Assembly: GCA_040386975.1 (NCBI GenBank)
Contig: JAZKEO010000034.1
Coordinates: forward strand, 1-64,000
From: M2408 sp040386975
GTDB lineage: Bacteria > Bacteroidota > Bacteroidia > Flavobacteriales_D > Crocinitomicaceae
Reading direction: 5' to 3'
Length of the DNA stretch: 64,000 nucleotides
Within the stretch, counting starts at the first letter, position 1. Each line of letters begins with the position of its first letter. A program made the position numbers and the translations under genes. Below, piece by piece: positions 7,524-16,413 of the stretch. The notes beneath the pieces were generated by a model. The model was given only the letters and a program-made list of their open reading frames with translations. It did not search any database and was not told where the DNA came from.

Positions 7524-8336
7524 TTATTCGCCAAATTTTTCGATAACTTGTTGTGTAACACCTGTATTTGAGAATCCTCCATCGTGGAAAAGATTTTGCA
7601 TCGTTACGTATTTTGTTAAATCTGAGAACATCGCTACACAGTAATTTGCACAATCCACAGCCGTTGCATTTCCAAGTGGGGACATTTGTTCAGAATAATT
7701 GATAAATTCTGTGAAACCTTTTACACCACTTCCAGCAGTTGTCCAAGTTGGAGACTGAGAAATTGTGTTTACACGCACTTTGTTTTTGATTCCATAATGG
7801 TAACCAAAAGAACGAGTAATTGATTCCAACAAAGATTTAGCATCCGCCATATCGTTGTAATCTGGAAAAATACGTTGAGCAGCAATGTAAGTCAAAGCGA
7901 TAACTGAACCCCACTCGTTAATTGCATCGTGTTTGTATAAAGTTGCAAGCGTTTTATGCAAAGAAATTGCCGAAACATCCATTGTTTGGTTGTAAAACTT
8001 GTAATCAGATTCAGTATAATGTTTTCCTTTACGAACGTTTGGTGACATACCAATTGAATGTAAAACGAAATCAATTTTACCACCTAAAATTTCTGTCGCT
8101 TTTGTTACCAAATTCTCTAAATCTTCAACACTTGTTGCATCAGCAGGAATTACTGTACTTCCTGTTTTCTCAGCTAAACCGTTGATTTCACCCATTCGCA
8201 TTGCAATTGGAGCATTTGTCAACACAAAAGTTGCGCCTTGAGCGTGAGCTTGTTCGGCAACTTTCCAAGCAATTGATTGGTCATTTAAAGCTCCAAAAAT
8301 TATTCCTCGTTTTCCTTTTAATAAATTATTTGACAT
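7524..8336 (-). CDS. fabI: Enoyl-[acyl-carrier-protein] reductase (NADH)
   Basis: 270 residues. It catalyses the last reductive step of each fatty-acid elongation cycle. The atypical SDR glycine motif is GIIFGALNDQSIAWKVA (11-27), and the catalytic pair is Y160-x6-K167 in FPDYNDMADAKSLLE, the spacing diagnostic of FabI. LHSIGMSPN (92-100) and NTISQSPTWTTAGSGV are further FabI signatures; the latter belongs to the substrate loop that closes over enoyl-ACP. Single-gene unit with its own promoter (8372-8379) and terminator (7469-7494). Confidence 0.95.
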   Translation of the reverse strand: MSNNLLKGKRGIIFGALNDQSIAWKVAEQAHAQGATFVLTNAPIAMRMGEINGLAEKTGSTVIPADATSVEDLENLVTKATEILGGKIDFVLHSIGMSPNVRKGKHYTESDYKFYNQTMDVSAISLHKTLATLYKHDAINEWGSVIALTYIAAQRIFPDYNDMADAKSLLESITRSFGYHYGIKNKVRVNTISQSPTWTTAGSGVKGFTEFINYSEQMSPLGNATAVDCANYCVAMFSDLTKYVTMQNLFHDGGFSNTGVTQQVIEKFGE

Positions 8337-8371
8337 ACTATATATTTTAGTGTTGTAATTCTCGTTTTCTG

Positions 8372-8379
8372 CAAAGTTA
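8372..8379 (-). promoter_or_regulatory. -7 promoter box of fabI
   Basis: TAACTTTG on the minus strand (exact TAnnTTTG), with a TTG about 15-18 nt further upstream, 36 nt before the fabI start. Confidence 0.55.
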
Positions 8380-8476
8380 AAAATAAATCAATTTTAGACT
8401 AATAAATGAGTGTTTTTTCGACGGAAAAAATATTTTAAATAATAACATTCATAATAAGAAATTGCAAAATTAAATT

Positions 8477-9079
8477 TCAAATAATTCTAAGTTCTATTGA
8501 ACTTCCATCTGGTGAATCTAAAATTTGTCTCGCAAGATCACTATTAAATTCTATAATTTTTGAAAAATTTGATTTGTATAAATTTTCAATTTCAAAACCT
8601 CCTCCAAATACGAAAGGCATTTTTGGAGTTAATCTCTCATCATACATAATTTTACCATTCAATTGTTCCCATTCAATAAACAAAGATTCACCCGTATAAT
8701 TGTTTGAATTATTTTCTAACTCTTTTAACCAAATATCAAAATTTTGGGCAATAAATTCAATTTCTCCAGTTTCAATTGTAATCATACCGATTCCTTTCTC
8801 ATAAAATATAAACTGATTACCAAAGGCATCCTCTCCAAAACATTTAATTTCTTTAAAGTCAATAATTTGTTGAAAAAATTTTAGAATCTGAGATGTTCTA
8901 AAATCTAAATCATGAAAATCATTTATTTTCGATTGACCATAAATATGAAGTGCATTATTAAAATAAAATCCATCACCAAACTCTTTTAAAAATAAATGAT
9001 ATTTCTCGTCAAGTATTTCATTTTTTTTAAAAAAAACATCACTTACAAATCGTGTATCTTTGTATTCGGAAAAATTCAT
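8477..9079 (-). CDS. SMI1/KNR4 (SUKH) or Tdi1-like domain protein
   Basis: 200 residues without signal peptide or TM segment. FLKEFGDGFYFNNALHIYG (about 31-49), FGEDAFGNQFIFY and ETGEIEFIAQNFDIWLKEL follow the pattern of SUKH/DUF1851 proteins. Many of those are immunity proteins of polymorphic toxins, though stand-alone members of unknown role are common. The gene starts 18 nt after the PQQ-propeller gene upstream and probably shares its transcript. No toxin gene is adjacent, so an immunity role is only one option. A GGGFEIENLY-containing C-terminal half is unassigned. Confidence 0.6.
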   Translation of the reverse strand: MNFSEYKDTRFVSDVFFKKNEILDEKYHLFLKEFGDGFYFNNALHIYGQSKINDFHDLDFRTSQILKFFQQIIDFKEIKCFGEDAFGNQFIFYEKGIGMITIETGEIEFIAQNFDIWLKELENNSNNYTGESLFIEWEQLNGKIMYDERLTPKMPFVFGGGFEIENLYKSNFSKIIEFNSDLARQILDSPDGSSIELRII

Positions 9080-9097
9080 ATTTTATTAACTAAATTT

Positions 9098-10381
9098 CTA
9101 CCTAAACTTCCCATAAGTCGCCTTTGCTTTCGATTTTGTTTTGTAGCAAGTCAAATTTCCAGCTAAATCAGCGATTAGAATTTCTAAAAACTTATCTCCA
9201 TCTATGTCTTCGATAAACAAACTTGCTTCGGCACCAGCGGGAATTTTGAAGTTTTCGATTTTTTCGCCAGTCGTTTTGGAGATGAAAACAAATCCATCTT
9301 CCGTAACACCGATTAATTGATCTGAGTTTTTCGCTAAAACGTCAGCAATCATCGTTGTTGCACTGAGCCTCTCTCCTACTTCATGCGTAACGAATTTCGA
9401 TTCATTTTTGATGTAATTGTATTTTGCAGTTGTATCATAATAAAATTGTTTGTCGTCAAATTCTTGAGAACCTCTTCCGATAACCAAATGTTTGTCTTTC
9501 GTTACTGATGGTGAAGAAAAATTATCACTACTCACAAAAATGCGACAAAACAAATTTCCTTTTTTGTCAACGGCTGACAATTCACCGTAAGAACTTAAAA
9601 ATAAAAACTGTGTTTTTGCTCCATTTTGATATAAAAAAGGTGAGGAGTGAACCCCAGAACCTGTTGGAGATTTCCACAAAACCTTTCCTGTTTTTCCGTC
9701 AATCGCAAAATTGTAGTCACCATAATGATCCATTTTGTAACCATCAATTTCGTCTGACATCGATTCACCTCTACCAGAAGTAATAAAATCCATTACGCCA
9801 TCGCTATTTATGTCGTATTTCAAAGGTGAAGCATTTCCGCTATTTGACGAAATTTCTTTACTTTCCCAAAGTAATTCTCCAGTAACACCATTTAAAGCAT
9901 AGAAATTATTTCCTTCCACATTAAAAGCGACATCTAAACTTTTATCATCGTTTAAATATGCTAATTGTGGACAACTTTCAACATCGTACGGCGTGTGAAA
10001 TTTCCACAATTCCTGTTTGCTTTTGATATCAAAGCAAAAGAAATAGTAATTATCCGTTCCGAAAAACAATTTTCCATCGCCAATGGCAACTCCATTTACA
10101 TCGTTATCGCCAGAAAATGGGATTTCATAATGATGCAGGATTTTTCCAGTTTTCGCATCAATTTCGTAAACGCCATCTAAAGCGTCATTTTTGAAATTAC
10201 GGTCTTCCCCATTTGAACCAATAAAAATTTTACCGTCGTGTAAAACCATATTTGTTCTGTAGGTTGAAACACCAATTTTTACATTCCATTTTTGAGGGAA
10301 AATCGATTTTAACTCTCTTTGAGCTATCGTATTTACACTTACCAGTGCTAAAATTCCGATAATTAGTTTATTTCTTACCAT
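9098..10381 (-). CDS. Secreted PQQ-like beta-propeller protein
   Basis: 427 residues with a signal peptide (MVRNKLIIGILALVSVNTIAQ). Repeated blades of the type 'DAKTGKILHHYEI', 'DIKSKQELWKFHTP', 'NGVTGELLWESKEI', 'DGKTGKVLWKSPTG' identify a PQQ/BamB-like propeller, with FG-GAP-like calcium-loop text (DINSDGVMDF, DIDGDKFLEI) between blades. No PQQ dehydrogenase catalytic residues are seen, so a binding or scaffold role in the periplasm or at the surface is likelier than catalysis. The start overlaps the stop of the WG-repeat gene by 7 nt, so the two are translationally coupled. Confidence 0.8.
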   Translation of the reverse strand: MVRNKLIIGILALVSVNTIAQRELKSIFPQKWNVKIGVSTYRTNMVLHDGKIFIGSNGEDRNFKNDALDGVYEIDAKTGKILHHYEIPFSGDNDVNGVAIGDGKLFFGTDNYYFFCFDIKSKQELWKFHTPYDVESCPQLAYLNDDKSLDVAFNVEGNNFYALNGVTGELLWESKEISSNSGNASPLKYDINSDGVMDFITSGRGESMSDEIDGYKMDHYGDYNFAIDGKTGKVLWKSPTGSGVHSSPFLYQNGAKTQFLFLSSYGELSAVDKKGNLFCRIFVSSDNFSSPSVTKDKHLVIGRGSQEFDDKQFYYDTTAKYNYIKNESKFVTHEVGERLSATTMIADVLAKNSDQLIGVTEDGFVFISKTTGEKIENFKIPAGAEASLFIEDIDGDKFLEILIADLAGNLTCYKTKSKAKATYGKFR

Positions 10382-13377
10382 TGTTGTTCTGTAAAGCGTT
10401 CGTTATTTTCAACATAAATGTAATATTTCACTCCATTTTGGTAACCAATCATTACCTCATCTCTTCCTTCAAAGAAAGTTGCAAAATCATATTCGCATGG
10501 GACAGTAATATTACCGGAAGCATCTTTTGCTCCAAATTTTCCGTTCTGAATTATGATGGAGTATTGATTTCCATTTAACTGTAATTCATCTAAAGGAATT
10601 GTTTCTTGAAGAGTATTTGTAGGTAAATAATAAACATCAAAAGAACTTGAAGTTCTAATATATCCAAAATGATCATTTATAAAATCATATTCTTTTAATT
10701 TAGATACATCACTAATTAATTCAGTATTTTGGTTGAAATAATATACTACTTTTTTGCTTCCTTTATGCCCAACAAAAAATTCTTCTGTGGCATCATTTTC
10801 TCCATTAAATGAAAAGTGAGATGTAATTTCATCATAAACAGGAGGTAGAATTTCGATTCCTGTTGGGCTTAAAAGACCAAATTTTTTGTCGTTTTCAGTT
10901 AAATACATTCCTGAAAAATAGTCTCCACTTGAATACGTTGAAATGTTATCAAATTTACATGGTAAAATTTCACCTTTATAAATATCATAAACTCCTACTT
11001 TATTTTTTTGAAATGTATAAAACGAAAAATTGTTTTCTGGATCTACTTCAAAAATTTCAAATTTGGAATATTTTAATGGAATTAAAGTATCTCCTAAGAA
11101 ATTAATTAAACCCCATTTTTTATTTTTTCCTTGAGCTTTAAAAATACCTGTATAATTAGTATGCTCTAAATTTCTGTATTTCGCTTCAACTTGACAAAAA
11201 GGATTATTAAATTGTTTATATTCAAATGGAAATGCATAAAGACCATATTTCTTTTTAACTTTTTTCGGAAAAACAAATTCTGGATTATTATAAAATTTTT
11301 CACCTTTTAAATTGAAATAATTATAAGCATTCTCATTTTCGTTAAATTCAAGAGAATAATAATATGGACGAAATAAATAGGTAAAATCCAAAAATGATAT
11401 TTCTTGACTTGAAAAAGGTTCAATTATTTCACCATGATATAAGTTGACATTTCCAAAAAGTTCATATCCTGAAGAGTCTTTATTAACTAAAGAAACAAAA
11501 TTTGGATACGTTGAATTCTGGTAAAGTGTATCGTATTTCGGAGCAACATAAACATTTAAAGCAGAAATCAAACCATATTTATTTTGCTTATCTTTCAGAA
11601 TTAAAAAATATTCTTTGAAAGCTGGGATTGATTCATACATCTCTCCGCCTGTTTCAGGATCAATTACGATCTCATGTGTGTCAAAATCTCTTTTTAATCC
11701 ATAGTTAAAGATTTCACTTGAATTAATTATTTCAAATTCATCTGAAATAAGCTTTACTTTGGAGAGGTCAACCGTCTTTCCATTGAGACTTATATCCTTA
11801 TTCTTTTCATATTGAAATAAACTTGTTTTAAATTCAGAATCATTTGTTCTTGTTCTTAATGCGAAAAAGCTTCCCATACTTGGCAAAATGTAATCATTAA
11901 AAAAGGTCATTCTTGTTCCTTTATCCATTCCTTTAACATAATAACCTAAAGTATCACCCAAGGAATACTTATAAAGTGTGGTAGAATAAAAATCAATTGG
12001 TGTTCGTTCAATTTTCAATTCATTGTTCCCATCCGCTAACCAAGGAGAAATTATTTTTCTTTCTTCCAACTGATAAATTGCCTTTTCTTCTACTTGATTA
12101 TCACCATATCTAATTGCAATCAAAAAAGGCTCGTTAACATCTGTTGCAGTTTGACTTATATCATCCGTATAATAAAACTCTCCATTTTCATCATAATATC
12201 CTCCTTCTGGATAGTAAGAAAATTCTTGATAAATTCGTACATCAGGAAATGAATCCAACACATTATAATCAGCATCCAAAATGTATTTAACATTTCCGCC
12301 GTCAGCAATAAACCATTTGTTATAATAATGGGAGATCAAGTTCGAGTATTTCAATTTTTCCACTTTAAAATCGGGATAAATATTCACTAATTTTGAATCG
12401 CGATACATTTGAATTGCAAAGGAATTTGGGATTTCAGAATACAAGTCATAAAGTAGAGAAACGGCATTAAATTTTTCCTTAGAGATCAAACTTCCATCTG
12501 CTTTTGCTAACACAATTAAATCAATTGGTAGTGGCTCATCATAATTCCACACTTCCATATTTATATCTCTCAAATCATTTTCGTGAAGTGCAAAAATCAT
12601 ATTAAATTCGGACGATTGACCTTTTAAAGTATAAGTTGGGAAGGCTAAAAATTCAATCCACTCATAAGCCGGTTTTACAACCCAAGCTTGATCAGGATTT
12701 TCAAAACCTAAATTATAAACACCTGTCTTGTCATCAATCTTTATTTTAACCAATTTACTCGCATAATCGTAATCATTATAATCGATGTGTTTACTCGCTT
12801 TCTCAATAATTAATTTACCGTTTTGATAAATATCCCATGTTTTATCTTCATTTCGACCAGAAATTAATCCATATTGATTCACAATTGAATCGTATTTAGC
12901 TGGGATAACTGCATCATGGATATCTAATAAATTTTCTTTGTTTAAATAACCCATTTTTTTTCCGTCATAGACATAATAGGCGTTGTAATCTTCTTTGATA
13001 TTGGTGTAAATCGGTTCTAGAAGAAAATTTCCATATTGAGCTTCAATCAAGCCAATTAAGTTTCCTTTTTGAACAAAAGCTCTTCCTTCTTGCATTGGCT
13101 GACCTTTGTCGTACATTGCTTGAATGTGCCAATTACCAAGCGTATCGATGTAACCCCATTTTCCATTCGTTTTAACCAAGGCAAGGTTTTCAGAAAAATC
13201 AGTTACGTAATCAAAACTTGCAGGAATAACAATTTTATCATCCTTTTTAAACCCCCATTTTTCGCCTTCTTTGAAAGTTTTAAAACGGAAATTTTGCGTG
13301 ATATAATCTTGGGAAAACAGTTTTTGAGAAACTATTGAAAGCAAGAATAAGAATAGAATCGACGTTTTTTTGTTCAT
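10375..13377 (-). CDS. Large secreted WG-repeat protein
   Basis: 1000 residues, with signal peptide MNKKTSILFLFLLSIVSQKLFSQ. Many WG-type repeats follow the pattern 'K-(F/W)G-(Y/L)-I-(D/N)..G...I...YD.I': EKWGFKKDDKIVIPASFDYV (about 40-60), GKWGYIDTLGNWHIQAMYD, NKKWGLINFLGDTLIPLKYS, KKFGLLSPTGIEILPPVYDEI and NGKFGAKDASGNITVPCEYDF near the end. WG repeats form beta-propeller-like or solenoid surfaces, usually of unknown ligand. The last ~60 residues closely resemble the C terminus of the WG protein at 14930-16246 (ERFTEQQW versus NSFTEKEFW), so the two are paralogs. It heads a WG/PQQ-propeller/SUKH transcript. Confidence 0.85.
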   Translation of the reverse strand: MNKKTSILFLFLLSIVSQKLFSQDYITQNFRFKTFKEGEKWGFKKDDKIVIPASFDYVTDFSENLALVKTNGKWGYIDTLGNWHIQAMYDKGQPMQEGRAFVQKGNLIGLIEAQYGNFLLEPIYTNIKEDYNAYYVYDGKKMGYLNKENLLDIHDAVIPAKYDSIVNQYGLISGRNEDKTWDIYQNGKLIIEKASKHIDYNDYDYASKLVKIKIDDKTGVYNLGFENPDQAWVVKPAYEWIEFLAFPTYTLKGQSSEFNMIFALHENDLRDINMEVWNYDEPLPIDLIVLAKADGSLISKEKFNAVSLLYDLYSEIPNSFAIQMYRDSKLVNIYPDFKVEKLKYSNLISHYYNKWFIADGGNVKYILDADYNVLDSFPDVRIYQEFSYYPEGGYYDENGEFYYTDDISQTATDVNEPFLIAIRYGDNQVEEKAIYQLEERKIISPWLADGNNELKIERTPIDFYSTTLYKYSLGDTLGYYVKGMDKGTRMTFFNDYILPSMGSFFALRTRTNDSEFKTSLFQYEKNKDISLNGKTVDLSKVKLISDEFEIINSSEIFNYGLKRDFDTHEIVIDPETGGEMYESIPAFKEYFLILKDKQNKYGLISALNVYVAPKYDTLYQNSTYPNFVSLVNKDSSGYELFGNVNLYHGEIIEPFSSQEISFLDFTYLFRPYYYSLEFNENENAYNYFNLKGEKFYNNPEFVFPKKVKKKYGLYAFPFEYKQFNNPFCQVEAKYRNLEHTNYTGIFKAQGKNKKWGLINFLGDTLIPLKYSKFEIFEVDPENNFSFYTFQKNKVGVYDIYKGEILPCKFDNISTYSSGDYFSGMYLTENDKKFGLLSPTGIEILPPVYDEITSHFSFNGENDATEEFFVGHKGSKKVVYYFNQNTELISDVSKLKEYDFINDHFGYIRTSSSFDVYYLPTNTLQETIPLDELQLNGNQYSIIIQNGKFGAKDASGNITVPCEYDFATFFEGRDEVMIGYQNGVKYYIYVENNERFTEQQW

Positions 13378-13478
13378 AGTGATATTTTTTTACGAAGGTA
13401 AATATAAAATTAATCCTGAGAAATAAGATGTTTGACGTATAAATTATTCTTTTTCTCAAAACTTACGATTTTTCTTTT

Positions 13479-13590
13479 TTTGAACCACAGAGAGTAAGAG
13501 AAATAGAGAAAATAATTTTATTCAAAGAATAAAATTTTAAAAAAAATCAAGTTTAAAGACCTCTTTTTCTCTTACTCTCCGTGGTTCAAA
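13479..13590. repeat. Long inverted repeat (GAACCACAGAGAG arms)
   Basis: Two 25-nt arms at 13479-13503 and 13566-13590 are complementary at 24 of 25 positions. The core word is GAACCACAGAGAGTAAGAG. They enclose 62 nt that includes a smaller TTTTATTC/GAATAAAA hairpin. It lies in the 233-nt gap between the AraC regulator and the promoter side of the large WG gene. There is no ORF inside. Confidence 0.8.
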
Positions 13591-13610
13591 ATACTTTATA
13601 TTTCACATTG

Positions 13611-14489
13611 TCAAGATTGATGTCGCTCAGATTTATACTCACTTTTAAATTCAGTAAGCGTTTTTCCTGTCATTTTTTTGAAAAAGCGTGAGAAATAAGA
13701 AAACTCATCAAAACCCAATTCGCGTGAAATTTCAGTCAATGATTTTGTTGAATGGGAAATCAATCTTTTGCATTCTAAAATGATTCGTTCACTAATTAAA
13801 TCGCTTGTTGTTTTGTTCAAACATTCTTTTACAATTCGGTTCACATGTTTTGGAGTAATGAACAACATTTCAGCATATTTTGCGGGTGATTTTTCTGTTT
13901 TATAATACTTTTCAATTAATAATTCTAATTTGTTTAATTGTTCTAAATAGACTGACTTTCCAATTTGAATTGCAATTGTTTCTTTTTCATACAAACGGCT
14001 CAAATCAATGTAAAGTGTGTCAATAAGATTAAAAAGTTGCCTATTTTTAAACTCAAAATTAGACTCATATTCTTCAAAAATGGCTTTAAACCTCATATTA
14101 AATTCTGAAACGAGTTCTTTTTCAAGTTTTATTTCTGGAGAATTCTGCCGATAAGAATAAAAGGGGAAATCATGTAAATTTTGCAAAGTATTATTTCCAT
14201 GAAAAAAAATGTAGCCTTCGCAATCTGGACTCAAAATCCAATGATGTGTTTGTCCTGGTTTCAACAGAAAAACTGAACCAGCTTGAATATCAAATTTTTG
14301 AAAATCAATTTCGTGAACTCCACTTCCTTTGGCAAAAAAAACGGTCAGAAAAAAATCATGCTTATGCGGATGAGAAATTAAGGCTTTATTGTCTTTCAAA
14401 TGTCGTGACAAGGTATTTACATAAAAGTAAGTCTCTTCACTTGACTTTTGAAAAGAATCAATTTGCAAAACTGGAATAACATTTTTCAT
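13611..14489 (-). CDS. AraC family transcriptional regulator
   Basis: About 292 residues from the ATG at 14489 (MKNVIPVLQIDSF). A longer frame from 14540 starts upstream of the TATATTTG promoter box at 14513-14520 and is therefore unlikely. The N-terminal cupin sensor is marked by HPHKHDFFLTVFFAKGSGVHEIDFQKFDIQAGSVFLLKPGQTHHW, broken here only by hydrophobic strands. The C-terminal ~100 residues hold two helix-turn-helix motifs ending SLTEISRELGFDEFSYFSRFFKKMTGKTLTEFK, the classic AraC signature. Target and effector are unknown. It is divergent from the DUF983 gene, a possible target. Confidence 0.9.
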   Translation of the reverse strand: MKNVIPVLQIDSFQKSSEETYFYVNTLSRHLKDNKALISHPHKHDFFLTVFFAKGSGVHEIDFQKFDIQAGSVFLLKPGQTHHWILSPDCEGYIFFHGNNTLQNLHDFPFYSYRQNSPEIKLEKELVSEFNMRFKAIFEEYESNFEFKNRQLFNLIDTLYIDLSRLYEKETIAIQIGKSVYLEQLNKLELLIEKYYKTEKSPAKYAEMLFITPKHVNRIVKECLNKTTSDLISERIILECKRLISHSTKSLTEISRELGFDEFSYFSRFFKKMTGKTLTEFKSEYKSERHQS

Positions 14490-14512
14490 TTCAACAAAAG
14501 TTAACAATGTCT

Positions 14513-14520
14513 CAAATATA
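14513..14520 (-). promoter_or_regulatory. -7 promoter box of the AraC regulator gene
   Basis: TATATTTG on the minus strand, with a TTG about 21 nt further upstream. Its position argues for the ATG at 14489 as the start. Confidence 0.5.
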
Positions 14521-14593
14521 CAAATTTTTGAGTATTCCATTCAACATTTACTCCTTTTAATAGTTTTAATTTTGAACTATAAACAATTGAGTT

Positions 14594-14926
14594 ATGGGAA
14601 ATCTACTAAAAGGAAAATGTCCGAAATGTGAAAAAGGAGATATTTTCAAAGAAAAAGGAAATTTATTGCTTCTTAAAGCACCACAGATGCACGAAAAATG
14701 CACGGAATGTTCATACCGATTCGAAAAAGAGCCAGGATACTTTATTGGTTCATTTTACGTGAGTTATGCCTTAGCAGTCGTTGAAATGCTAATTCTTTTT
14801 TTGTGCGTTTTCAATTTTTTAAGCATCAATCAAATACTGCTTTTAATCACATTCGCTTTGGTCGCTTTTAGTTTTTTTAATTTTAGGTACGCACGCATTA
14901 TTTGGATCTGGATATTTCAGTATTGA
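14594..14926 (+). CDS. DUF983 family membrane protein
   Basis: 110 residues. A zinc-ribbon-like pair CPKCEKGDIF (about 9-18) and CTECSYRFEKEPGYFIGSFYVSYAL is followed by two TM helices, the exact layout of DUF983. The family has no assigned function. The stop lies 3 nt from the end of the convergent WG gene. Confidence 0.85.
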   Translation: MGNLLKGKCPKCEKGDIFKEKGNLLLLKAPQMHEKCTECSYRFEKEPGYFIGSFYVSYALAVVEMLILFLCVFNFLSINQILLLITFALVAFSFFNFRYARIIWIWIFQY

Positions 14927-14929
14927 TAG

Positions 14930-16246
14930 CTATTGATTTTTTCTCATTTCCCAAAATTCTTTTTCAGTAAAGCTATTTCCTTCCAAAATATTAATAAAGT
15001 ATTTCTTATTGTTTTTAAATCCAATTACATATTCATCAAAGTAGGAATAAAAGCCAATAAGTGAATACTCAAAAGGAATTAAAATATTACCTGACACATC
15101 TTTCAAACCAAATTTTCCATTTTCGAATTTCACAACAAAATCATCTTTTTGCCAACTAATTTCACCAATACTAACTTGCCCTACTAACTGACCATCAAAC
15201 AAATTGTATTTATCATATTTTTCTCCATTCTTGATATATCCTTGGTCTTTAAGGATTATATCGTATGATTTTATTGTAAAAGGTAAATGAGTTGAATCAA
15301 AATAATCTCCATGTTTATGTGAAAGCACATCATATTTGCCGTTTTTCAATCCGACATAATATTTTGTGTTATTAAAGCCTTTACTTGTTTGTATACTTCT
15401 AATCTGAAAAACTTCATCGTGTTCAATTGGCAAAACAGTTAATCCATTCGTGCAAAATAGTCCGAGCTTATCATTTAATTTAGTTTTAAATACAAGAGTA
15501 TAATCCTCACTTTCTAGAGTCTGGATGTCGTCAAAATAAAAAGGAACTATTTTTTTAGTATAGAAGTGATATAAAACTTTTTTATCACTTACACCTAACA
15601 AAATATGATGATTCCCATCCCCATCATAATTCATGAAATCAATCGAAGTATATTCAAAAGGCAAAATTGTATCTCCAATGCAATTTATCAAACCAAACTT
15701 TTCACTCAAATTTTGAGCAATAAATGTTGATTTTAGTTTTGATTGCTCCAAATATAAAAATTTCGTATTCAATGCTTTTATTGGTTTATTTTCACTTCCA
15801 ACTGTGTCCAAACCAAATAAATAATAAAATTTCCCCTCCTTTTTCGCAAACAAAGTTTCTGGATTACAATTTAGTTTGAATTTACCCTTTGAACTGATAA
15901 ACATTTTTTTTCCTTTCGAATCTATGTAAGAATAAAAATTTTCATAATAATAAGACTCAAAATTCGCTGAACTTACAAACTGCAATTCACTTTTACTAAT
16001 TGGTTTTATTTCTTTTATTGAATAATCAAAATGAATAAGTCCATACAAATTATCCTTTTTCGTGTGGAATATCGTTTTTGATTTTTTATCCTGATAAATT
16101 TCATCAAAAACAGACTCTATACAAACAGAATCTTGGCATTTTATGCCCCAAAAACTTCCTGTTTTGAAAGGTTTATAATCTTGTGAGAAATAAACATTTC
16201 CGCAAAAAAAGATAAAAACTAATATGATAAATTTTATTTTTTCCAT
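14930..16246 (-). CDS. Secreted WG-repeat protein
   Basis: About 438 residues from the ATG at 16246, which gives a proper signal peptide (MEKIKFIILVFIFFCGNVYFSQ). The longer frame begins with TTG at 16276 and is less likely. Repeats such as EKFGLINCIGDTILPFEYTSI, DKLGLFCTNGLTVLPIEHDEV and NGKFGLKDVSGNILIPFEYSL are WG/KWG motifs. The last ~65 residues match the C terminus of the large WG protein at 10375-13377, so both derive from one ancestor. The ligand is unknown; export to the periplasm or surface is expected. Confidence 0.82.
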   Translation of the reverse strand: MEKIKFIILVFIFFCGNVYFSQDYKPFKTGSFWGIKCQDSVCIESVFDEIYQDKKSKTIFHTKKDNLYGLIHFDYSIKEIKPISKSELQFVSSANFESYYYENFYSYIDSKGKKMFISSKGKFKLNCNPETLFAKKEGKFYYLFGLDTVGSENKPIKALNTKFLYLEQSKLKSTFIAQNLSEKFGLINCIGDTILPFEYTSIDFMNYDGDGNHHILLGVSDKKVLYHFYTKKIVPFYFDDIQTLESEDYTLVFKTKLNDKLGLFCTNGLTVLPIEHDEVFQIRSIQTSKGFNNTKYYVGLKNGKYDVLSHKHGDYFDSTHLPFTIKSYDIILKDQGYIKNGEKYDKYNLFDGQLVGQVSIGEISWQKDDFVVKFENGKFGLKDVSGNILIPFEYSLIGFYSYFDEYVIGFKNNKKYFINILEGNSFTEKEFWEMRKNQ

Positions 16247-16365
16247 GTTCTGAATTTTTAAGCGAAGATAATTCAATTATTTTCTTTTTAAATAAGGCGT
16301 TTATCGTATAAAACCCAATCGTCAAATTTGTTACAAACAAATACCAATTTTCGCTCATTTTTTTA

Positions 16366-16373
16366 TAAATTTG
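16366..16373 (+). promoter_or_regulatory. -7 promoter box of icmF
   Basis: TAAATTTG (TAnnTTTG), 41 nt upstream of the icmF ATG. Confidence 0.5.
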
Positions 16374-16413
16374 TATCCGCTACTAAAAAACGAATGAATA
16401 CAAAAAATATCAG

